The notes under the pieces are model-generated. The model had not been told where the DNA came from, ran no database searches, and saw nothing but the letters and a program-made list of their open reading frames with translations. Of a DNA stretch of 64,000 nucleotides, positions 58,000 through 64,000 are shown one piece after another (positions within the stretch are counted from its first letter, which is position 1; each line of letters begins with the position of its first letter). Source of the DNA: Szabonella alba (GTDB lineage: Bacteria; Pseudomonadota; Alphaproteobacteria; Rhodobacterales; Rhodobacteraceae). The position numbers were made by a program, and so were the translations under genes. The stretch spans positions 186,001 to 250,000 of the forward strand of contig NZ_JAESVN010000001.1 in assembly GCF_016765775.1 (NCBI RefSeq), in the 5' to 3' direction.

Positions 58000-58161
58000 A
58001 TGACCCTCTTCCGCAGTGCCGCACTTCTGATCCTGATGGCTGTTCCCGCAAGCGCAGGCGGCCCGTTCCTTGATCTGCCGAACCTGACCTGGCCTGAACA
58101 GGGCGGCGCCGAAACCGGCACGACAACCTCGACCATGCAGGGTGCCACCACCGCGAACTGA
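58000..58161 (+). CDS. Small secreted peptide (53 aa) under TetR-like operators
   Basis: The ATG at 58000 has GGAG six bases upstream. MTLFRSAALLILMAVPASAG is a clean Sec signal peptide with cleavage after ASA. The mature part is about 34 residues with LPNLTWPEQGG and the Thr-rich TGTTTSTMQGATTAN end. I recognise no family. It lies between TetR-type palindromes and 87 bases ahead of a tetR gene, which suggests it is a target of that regulator. Confidence 0.65.
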   Translation: MTLFRSAALLILMAVPASAGGPFLDLPNLTWPEQGGAETGTTTSTMQGATTAN

Positions 58162-58202
58162 CCCCGCCCGAACGGGCCTGACCCGGCGGTATGGCTTGCC
58201 GT

Positions 58203-58219
58203 AACTGAACGGTTCGGTT
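58203..58219. promoter_or_regulatory. TetR-type operator, copy 3
   Basis: AACTGAAC-G-GTTCGGTT is symmetric except for one base and matches the centre of the 57966 palindrome. It is 29 bases before the tetR ATG, a normal place for self-repression. Confidence 0.65.
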
Positions 58220-58248
58220 TATGCTTTCGGGTCAGGAAAGGGATATTC

Positions 58249-58875
58249 ATGGTCGCCATCGCAGCGCAGATCCGCAAAGGCCGCAAATACGACCAGGTTC
58301 TGGCCGGGGCGCGGCTGGTCTTTCTGCAGCAGGGGTTCGAGGGCGCCAGCGTCGATGACATCGCGCGTGAGGCGGGCGTCTCGAAGGCCACGCTCTACAG
58401 CTATGTTCCCGACAAGCGCCTGCTGTTTCTGGAAGTGGCCAAGGCCGAATGTTGCCGGCTGGCCGATGAGGCCGAGGCGAATATCGGCTGCGATTGCACC
58501 CTGCGGGAGGCGCTGACCATTGCCGCGCGGACGCTGGTGGATTTCTTCACCTCGGATTTCTTTCTGCGCATGTACCGGATTTTCGTGGCTGAATCGGAAC
58601 GCTTCCCCGAACTGGGTCGCGAATTCTATGCCAATGGCCCGCAACTGGGCCGCGAACGGATGGTGCGCTTTTTCGAGGATGCCGAGGCGCGCGGTCTGGT
58701 GATGATCGCCGACAAGTCGCTGGCCGCCGATCAGTTTGCCGAACTGTGCCGCGCGGATCTGTTCACCAAGCGGGTCATGGGGATCCTTGACGCGGTGACC
58801 GACGCGCAGAAGGCCCGTGTTGTCGGGGGCGCGGTTGAGATGTTTCTAGCCCGCTATGGCCGCAAGCCTGACTGA
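58249..58875 (+). CDS. TetR/AcrR family transcriptional regulator
   Basis: 208 residues. The N-terminal helix-turn-helix domain reads AGARLVFLQQGFEGASVDDI and AGVSKATLYSYVPDKRLLF, typical of TetR. The C-terminal ligand-binding part (RTLVDFFTSDFFLRMYRIF, DQFAELCRADLFTKRVMG) resembles the AefR-like C-terminal group. AGGAAAGGGA precedes the ATG. Three related palindromes upstream suggest that it regulates itself and the small secreted peptide; it could also act on mbfA, whose promoter is 20 bases from copy 1. Confidence 0.92.
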   Translation: MVAIAAQIRKGRKYDQVLAGARLVFLQQGFEGASVDDIAREAGVSKATLYSYVPDKRLLFLEVAKAECCRLADEAEANIGCDCTLREALTIAARTLVDFFTSDFFLRMYRIFVAESERFPELGREFYANGPQLGRERMVRFFEDAEARGLVMIADKSLAADQFAELCRADLFTKRVMGILDAVTDAQKARVVGGAVEMFLARYGRKPD

Positions 58876-58952
58876 CCCTGACCCGACTGACCCTGCGCAA
58901 AATCCGCTCTGCACAGTCCCCGGCCGTGGCAGATTCTGTCACGCGCCGTGGG

Positions 58953-59831
58953 TCAGTTGTGGAACTGATGCGCCCCCAGCCGCAGGATCAGGTTCGGATC
59001 GGGGCTGATCGCGGACCAGATATCCCACAGGCTGCGATGCCCGACGCCAAAGAAATTGCCTGAATGCTGGTCCAGCAGATCGGTTATGATCTGGAAATGC
59101 AGATGCGGGGCCCAGCCGCCGTTTTCGGGCCAGTCGCCCAGATGGGCAATGACCTGACCGGGGGCGACCGCATCGCCCGCGCGGCAAAGGTCCGGAAGGC
59201 TGGCACCCAGATGGCCGTAAAGCGTATAAAACGCACCGCCCCCGGGCAGGTCATGCGCAAGGATCAGCGTATGGCCGTAATCCAGCGGATCGGCATTGTA
59301 ACAGACCGAATGCACCCGGCCGGGCAGGGGGGCATGGACGGCAAGGCCTGCCGGGGCGAAAAGGTCGATGCCCAGATGCAGGGTGCGGCGTTCCCCGCTC
59401 ATCGCGTCGGCGAAATGCGCGGCACGGTAGACATGGCGGTCCTCGCCATAAAGACCGATGCCGCACTCCACCCCCTGCGTCGCGAACCAATCGTCAAAGC
59501 GGGGATCGGAAAAGGAGGGCATGTCGGCAATCTCGCCATTCGAGGGCAGGGCCATGGTCCGCATGCTGCGCGGATCGGGGTCAAGGACCGGCACGGGACT
59601 GGTCTGCGCCAGATGGGCGATCACCCGGTCCGCCCCGGGAACCGGTTTTTCGCCGGTTCCGGCGCGCAGCACAGCGCGCAGCAGACCCTGATCGACCGCC
59701 CTCAACCGGGCTGCGGTTTCCGGGGCTGCGGCGGCGATCAGCGCGGGCAGCTCCTTGGGGCCCAGCCCCAGACGGCGCAGCGCGGCATAAAGATCGGCTT
59801 CGGGCAGCAGGACGGGGGTGGGCTGGGACAT
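58953..59831 (-). CDS. M23-family peptidoglycan metallopeptidase
   Basis: 292 residues, without a signal peptide. The LytM/M23 zinc motifs are HLGIDLFAPAG (H-x3-D) and HLHFQIITD (H-x-H), with LYGHLGASLPDLCRAGD between. Active members cut peptidoglycan stem or cross-bridge peptides. The N-terminal 90 residues are helical (LYAALRRLGLGPKELPALIA). Lack of an export signal is odd for this family; another route or a cytosolic role is possible. It follows the DUF1624 gene by 10 bases and is probably co-transcribed. Confidence 0.88.
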   Translation of the reverse strand: MSQPTPVLLPEADLYAALRRLGLGPKELPALIAAAAPETAARLRAVDQGLLRAVLRAGTGEKPVPGADRVIAHLAQTSPVPVLDPDPRSMRTMALPSNGEIADMPSFSDPRFDDWFATQGVECGIGLYGEDRHVYRAAHFADAMSGERRTLHLGIDLFAPAGLAVHAPLPGRVHSVCYNADPLDYGHTLILAHDLPGGGAFYTLYGHLGASLPDLCRAGDAVAPGQVIAHLGDWPENGGWAPHLHFQIITDLLDQHSGNFFGVGHRSLWDIWSAISPDPNLILRLGAHQFHN

Positions 59832-59841
59832 CTTGGTGTTC

Positions 59842-60594
59842 CTATCCGATAAGCGCGGTTGCGACCCAGAACAGGGCCAGCAGCACCGGTTGATGCAGAA
59901 GATAGATCGGCAGGCTGTGGCGGCCCGCCCATTGCAGCACGCCACCGCCGGGCAGGCCCGCAGGATGCAGCAGGCGCTGCCACCAGCCCCGGCCCTGACC
60001 CAGTTTCGCCAGCGCCATGCCGGCCAGAACCGGTGCCGCCCAGGGCAGGACGGGCGTGTAATCCATCATCGGCGGATTCGCTTCTCCCAATCCCAGCCAG
60101 AGCAGCCAGGGCGCAGACAGCGCCGGTGAGGTCAGCCACCAGGGCGCCGCAAAAAGCGCGGCGGCGAGCAGCAGCAGCCCCGGGCCGGGCAGGGGCCGCA
60201 GCACCAGCGCCAGCAGCGATCCTGCCGCGATCATGTGCAGAATGCCGAAGCGCACCCAGATATCGGGCATGGCCAGTCTTGTGCCAAGGCTGACCACCGC
60301 CGCCGCCGCTACGATCACCGCAAGGCGGCGGGCAAAGGCGGCAGGGCGCAGAACCGCGCCATGGGCCAGCCAGAACGAGACCCCCGACAGGAACAGGAAT
60401 GTGCCCGCGATCAGCCTTGCATAAAGCGGCAGGATGCCGGTCTGCACCGCCTCGGGCGGCAGATGGCCGAAGATGACCAGATCGAAACAGAAATGGAACG
60501 AGATCATCGCCAGGACCGCCAGTCCGCGCGCCAGATCCAGCACGGGACTGCGGGCGAGGGGGCTGAAAGGCGGGGTCAGGGTGGGATCGTTCAT
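59842..60594 (-). CDS. DUF1624/heparan-alpha-glucosaminide acetyltransferase-like membrane protein
   Basis: 250 residues with about seven or eight membrane helices. PVLDLARGLAVLAMISFHFC at the start and RHSLPIYLLHQPVLLALFW at the end carry the conserved R-G-x-A-x-x-x-M and the S-L-x-I-Y-x-x-H-Q-P pattern of DUF1624 and YeiB-like membrane acyltransferases. The substrate is not known. First gene of a two-gene minus-strand operon with the M23 peptidase. Confidence 0.82.
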   Translation of the reverse strand: MNDPTLTPPFSPLARSPVLDLARGLAVLAMISFHFCFDLVIFGHLPPEAVQTGILPLYARLIAGTFLFLSGVSFWLAHGAVLRPAAFARRLAVIVAAAAVVSLGTRLAMPDIWVRFGILHMIAAGSLLALVLRPLPGPGLLLLAAALFAAPWWLTSPALSAPWLLWLGLGEANPPMMDYTPVLPWAAPVLAGMALAKLGQGRGWWQRLLHPAGLPGGGVLQWAGRHSLPIYLLHQPVLLALFWVATALIG

Positions 60595-60670
60595 GCGCGC
60601 ATGATGAGCCGGTTGCGCGGCAAAGAAAAGCCGTGCCGGGCTGCCGCCCCCCCGGAAAATCGCCTGTGAT

Positions 60671-60751
60671 TGTCTCCCCCTATTTGTTCTGTCCCCAAAT
60701 ATCCCGCGGGTGAATTTGGCGCAGCCAAAGAGGGGGGGGCAGCGCCCCCCT
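60671..60751. repeat. Hairpin plus GGGATATTT intergenic element, copy 3 (inverted)
   Basis: Read on the minus strand: a hairpin GGGGGG/CCCCCC (60734-60750), the small hairpin TTTGGC/GCCAAA (60715-60729), CACCCGCGGGATATTTGGGG and an ACAGAACAAATAGGGGG tail. It lies in the 401-base gap between the DUF1624 gene and ilvD. The rest of that gap (to 60995) is GC-rich, presumably with the ilvD promoter, and holds no supported gene. Confidence 0.5.
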
Positions 60752-60995
60752 GCGCCCTCTCGGTTCTGTCTGTCCGCGTTTGTTTTTCCGGACGGAAGGC
60801 GCTCCGGTCCGTTCCTGGGCGTTCCCTCCGGGGATATTCCCCGCCCGGTGCATTCCCGCCTTGCCCCTTCCGCCCTGCGCCATTATCCAGTTCCGGCCAG
60901 ATTGCCGACCGGATTGGCGCTGCGGTCCGGTTTCGGGACCGGATCAGCCGGGCCGGGACCGGCAACAGCGGATCGACAGAGAGGGAGGACAGCCC

Positions 60996-62732
60996 ATGAC
61001 CACGAACAGCCGTTTCGACAAGTCGAAACTTCCCAGCCGCCATGTGACCGAAGGCCCGGCGCGCGCGCCGCACCGGTCCTATTTCTATGCCATGGGCATC
61101 ACCGAACAGGAGATCCACCAGCCCTGGGTCGGCGTCGCGACCTGCTGGAACGAGGCCGCGCCCTGCAATATCGCGCTGAACCGTCAGGCGCAGGTCGTCA
61201 AGCATGGCGTGAAGAAGGGCGGCGGCACGCCGCGCGAATTCACCACGATCACCGTCACCGACGGCATCGCCATGGGGCATGAGGGCATGCGATCGTCCCT
61301 TGCCAGCCGTGAGGCGATTGCCGATACGGTGGAACTGACCGTGCGCGGCCATTGTTATGACGCGCTGGTCGGACTTGCGGGCTGCGACAAGTCGCTGCCG
61401 GGCATGATGATGGCGATGGTGCGGCTGAACGTGCCTTCGGTCTTCATCTATGGCGGATCCATCCTTCCGGGCCGTCTGGGCGGGCAGGATGTCACCGTGC
61501 AGGATGTGTTCGAGGCCGTGGGCAAGCATCAGGCCGGGAATTACTCGGATGCCGAGCTGGAAATCCTTGAACGTGTGGCCTGTCCTTCGGCGGGCGCCTG
61601 CGGCGGTCAGTTCACCGCCAACACCATGGCCTGCGTGTCCGAGGCGATCGGCCTTGCCCTGCCCAATTCCTCGGGCGCGCCCGCGCCTTACGAATCGCGC
61701 GACCAGTATTGCGAGGCGTCGGGCGTCGCGGTCATGCATCTGATCGAGAAGAACATCCGCGCCCGCGATATCGTCACGCGCAAAAGCCTTGAAAACGCGG
61801 CCCGTGTCGTGGCCTGCACCGGCGGGTCGACCAATGCAGGGCTCCACCTGCCCGCCATCGCGCATGAGGCAGGGATCGACTTCGACCTCTTTGATGTCTG
61901 CGACATCTTCCGCGACACGCCCTATTTCGTCGATCTGAAACCGGGCGGCAAATATGTGGCCAAGGATCTGTACGAATCCGGTGGCGTGCCGGTCGTGATG
62001 AAGGAATTGCGCAAGGCCGGGCTGATCCATGAGGATTGCATCACCGCCACGGGCCGCACCATCGGTGAGGAACTGGATGTCGTCACGCGTGAGGCCGATG
62101 GCCGCGTGATCTATCCCGCCGCCACGCCGATCACCAAGACCGGCGGCGTGGTCGGGCTGAAGGGCAACCTTGCCCCTGAAGGCGCCATCGTGAAGGTCGC
62201 TGGCATGTCCGAGGCCGAGCAGGTCTTTACCGGCCCGGCTCGCGTCTTCGATTGCGAAGAGGACGCCTTCGAGGCCGTGAAGGCCCGCACCTACAAGGAA
62301 GGTGAGGTCATCGTGATCCGCAACGAGGGCCCCGCAGGCGGCCCCGGCATGCGCGAAATGCTGGCCACCACCGCTGCACTTTCGGGGCAGGGCATGGGCA
62401 AGAAGGTGGCCTTGATCACCGACGGGCGTTTCTCGGGCGCGACGCGCGGCTTCTGTGTCGGCCATGTCGGGCCGGAATCGGCCCATGGCGGACCGATCGC
62501 GCTGCTGAAGAACGGCGATGTGATCACCATCAACGCGATCACCGGCGAATTGTCGGTCGCGCTGACGGATGAGGAACTCGCCGCCCGCAAGGCAGATTGG
62601 AAAGGCCCGCGTGCCACCGATTATGCCAGCGGGTCCCTGTGGAAATATGCCCGCCTTGTCGGCGGCGCGCGGCAGGGGGCGGTGACCCATCCGGGGGCAA
62701 CCGCCGAAACCCATGTCTATATGGACCAGTAA
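60996..62732 (+). CDS. ilvD: Dihydroxy-acid dehydratase
   Basis: 578 residues. IlvD dehydrates dihydroxyisovalerate and its methyl-valerate analogue to the keto acids of valine and isoleucine. Iron-sulfur ligand regions are [23 protein letters not shown] and [16 protein letters not shown]. Also present are [20 protein letters not shown] and the late [28 protein letters not shown] lies before the ATG at 60996. Its 3' end overlaps the next gene by 20 bases. Confidence 0.97.
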   Translation: MTTNSRFDKSKLPSRHVTEGPARAPHRSYFYAMGITEQEIHQPWVGVATCWNEAAPCNIALNRQAQVVKHGVKKGGGTPREFTTITVTDGIAMGHEGMRSSLASREAIADTVELTVRGHCYDALVGLAGCDKSLPGMMMAMVRLNVPSVFIYGGSILPGRLGGQDVTVQDVFEAVGKHQAGNYSDAELEILERVACPSAGACGGQFTANTMACVSEAIGLALPNSSGAPAPYESRDQYCEASGVAVMHLIEKNIRARDIVTRKSLENAARVVACTGGSTNAGLHLPAIAHEAGIDFDLFDVCDIFRDTPYFVDLKPGGKYVAKDLYESGGVPVVMKELRKAGLIHEDCITATGRTIGEELDVVTREADGRVIYPAATPITKTGGVVGLKGNLAPEGAIVKVAGMSEAEQVFTGPARVFDCEEDAFEAVKARTYKEGEVIVIRNEGPAGGPGMREMLATTAALSGQGMGKKVALITDGRFSGATRGFCVGHVGPESAHGGPIALLKNGDVITINAITGELSVALTDEELAARKADWKGPRATDYASGSLWKYARLVGGARQGAVTHPGATAETHVYMDQ

Positions 62733-63348
62733 GATCCGGGGGGCGGCGGCTTTGGTCGCCGCCTGCCTGATGCTTTCGGCCTGCGTGACGACAGGGGGCG
62801 GCGGTGGACGCAACACCGCGCCGCCTGCCGTTCCGGGCGGCGTGGCGCTGGCCGCGCCCTCGGGCTTCTGCCTTGTCGAAAGTACAAGGCAGATCCGCGA
62901 CGGCGTCGATCTTGCCGGGTTCCGGCGTTGCCCGGGGGCGATGGCATCGGGCCCCGATTCGATTCTGACCGTGGTGATCGGCGGCGAGGGGTCGGCGCTT
63001 GGCCTGCAGGTCAACGGGCCGGACATGGCGGCCTATTTCACCTCTGATGCCGGGCGCCGCGCGCTGAGCCGCCGGGGCGATCCGCGCAGCGTGACCGTGC
63101 ATGAGGTGCGTCGCAGCGAAACCGCGCTGCTGCTGCGCGTCACCGACCGGGCGCAGCCGGGAGCGGTGAATTCATGGCGCGCGGTGACGGGCCTGCGCGA
63201 CCGGCTGGTGACCCTGTCGCTGCGCAACCCGGCGGAAGGCCCGGCCCTTGCCCCCGCCGAGGGTGAGGCGCTGATCCGGCGCTTTCTTGCGGCCATGCGC
63301 GGCGCGAACCGCCAGACGGCCGGACAGGAAGCAATACTGACGGATTGA
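62713..63348 (+). CDS. Putative lipoprotein overlapping ilvD
   Basis: 211 residues. [20 protein letters not shown] has a lipobox (LSAC). The mature domain (about 175 residues) is alpha/beta: [39 protein letters not shown], and a C-terminal helix with [16 protein letters not shown]. No family recognised. The ATG at 62713 lies inside the end of ilvD, so it is likely translated from the same message. Whether it starts here or further in is not settled. Confidence 0.75.
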   Translation: MSIWTSKIRGAAALVAACLMLSACVTTGGGGGRNTAPPAVPGGVALAAPSGFCLVESTRQIRDGVDLAGFRRCPGAMASGPDSILTVVIGGEGSALGLQVNGPDMAAYFTSDAGRRALSRRGDPRSVTVHEVRRSETALLLRVTDRAQPGAVNSWRAVTGLRDRLVTLSLRNPAEGPALAPAEGEALIRRFLAAMRGANRQTAGQEAILTD

Positions 63349-63513
63349 CCGATCGCATGCACAAGGGCGGACAAGCGGGCCTTTGGGATGTAATCTGCCG
63401 AAATCTTTGGAAATCCGAGTCGCGACCGGGATAAATACCAGTTGCGTCGGGCGGGGGAATCGTTTCCACAGGCGAAATAGTGTCGGGGCAGGGCAGACCA
63501 AAAGGGACCGGAG

Positions 63514-64000
63514 ATGCGTGAAAGACTGATCGACCGGCTGATCCACCGGGGCGCCTTGCGCCGTTGGCGCAAGCTGGCCGATTTTGCGACCGGGCTGGAT
63601 CTGGAAAGCCTGCAGCGCTACCGCGCGCAGGCCTGGACGCTGCGTCGCAGTCTGGACCGGGTGATCCATCTGGCCGAACACCGTCTGGCGCTGCCGGTGA
63701 TCGGGTCCAACGCGCTGCGTCGACCGATGGGGGCCGACTGGGTCTGGCGGCCGATGCTGTGGAAAGGGCCGATCCCGGTGCCGGGCTATTCCTCGGTTCC
63801 GGGCAAGGCATCGATCTGCGAGGGCACCACGCTTTTCCATGATTGCCGCCGCAGCGAACTGACCCTGCGCCAGATCCGCAACAACCGCGACTCCGATCTT
63901 GCCCCTTTCGGTGCGCGGATGGATGTTTTCGGCTTTGACGGGTCGTTTCTATCCATGGTGATCGAACTGCCCCAAGAGGCGATCACGGGGCTGCGGCTCA
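63514..64000 (+). CDS. DUF6478 family protein, 5' part (cut by window end)
   Basis: The frame runs from ATG 63514 to the end without a stop, 162 codons. Begins MRERLIDRLIHRGALRRWRK, with LFHDCRRSELTLRQIRNNRD and FGFDGSFLSMVIELP. This fits the DUF6478 family of Rhodobacterales, whose role is unknown. The rest lies outside the window. Confidence 0.78.
   Translation, partial: MRERLIDRLIHRGALRRWRKLADFATGLDLESLQRYRAQAWTLRRSLDRVIHLAEHRLALPVIGSNALRRPMGADWVWRPMLWKGPIPVPGYSSVPGKASICEGTTLFHDCRRSELTLRQIRNNRDSDLAPFGARMDVFGFDGSFLSMVIELPQEAITGLRL

Noticed and set aside
58953-60594. Prophage lysis cassette suggested by a peptidoglycan peptidase next to a membrane protein
   Set aside because: The membrane protein is a multi-helix DUF1624 acyltransferase type, not a holin, and no other phage genes are present.

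Overview
The window looks like a piece of chromosome from a high-GC alphaproteobacterium of the Rhodobacterales, most likely Paracoccus or a close relative. The Rieske protein and cytochrome b of the bc1 operon (11320-14026) have the ligand spacing and sequence of the Paracoccus/Rhodobacter enzymes. The secA, parvulin and argJ order, the Hint-domain secreted proteins, the DUF2125 and DUF6478 proteins and an Irr-type iron box also fit this order. I see no insertion sequence, prophage, CRISPR array or rRNA operon. Most genes are housekeeping or stress genes with normal spacing.

Layout: the end of infB (1-247); a small gene and mutT; argJ, a periplasmic parvulin and divergent secA (1357-6686); envelope proteins including a PstS-OmpA fusion, and a GST (6966-11015); petABC (11320-14026); a coupled pair of membrane and ClpP-like periplasmic proteins (14086-16205); a TPP-riboswitch thiBPQ operon (16319-19697); DUF2125, pmbA/tldE and a CysQ-like phosphatase (19927-23799); dnaK-dnaJ (23812-26943) with a baeRF-like gene diverging; pyrF; three orphan genes; clpB; N-formylglutamate amidohydrolase; tRNA-Val, rpmJ and a fatty acid desaturase (34560-36171).

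The least ordinary part is 36172-42378. It holds a two-gene cassette: a 531-residue acidic helical protein, then a 1012-residue protein with a complete Hanks-type Ser/Thr kinase domain between a long helical N-terminus and a proline-rich tail. Next is a PhnM-like amidohydrolase that appears to have lost its metal ligands. Its upstream gap has three TGTCAC half-sites and a perfect DnaA box. The cassette is my best candidate for an undescribed system.

The last third holds a ThDP-dependent decarboxylase, a Na/Pi cotransporter, rnr, GNAT-dapE, a tandem pair of Hint proteins (the second degenerate), a lipoprotein, an L,D-transpeptidase, dapD, a LOG-family gene, mbfA, a TetR gene, an M23 peptidase, a DUF1624 membrane protein, ilvD, a lipoprotein and a DUF6478 gene cut by the window end. 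mbfA has an Irr-like box. The TetR gene lies beside a short secreted-peptide gene flanked by TetR-like operators.

The dnaK and clpB genes each have an upstream RpoH-type promoter with the same CTTG-to-minus-10 spacing, so they probably share a heat-shock regulon. The thi operon has a recognisable promoter directly ahead of its riboswitch. Function calls rest on reading motifs by eye, with no database search.
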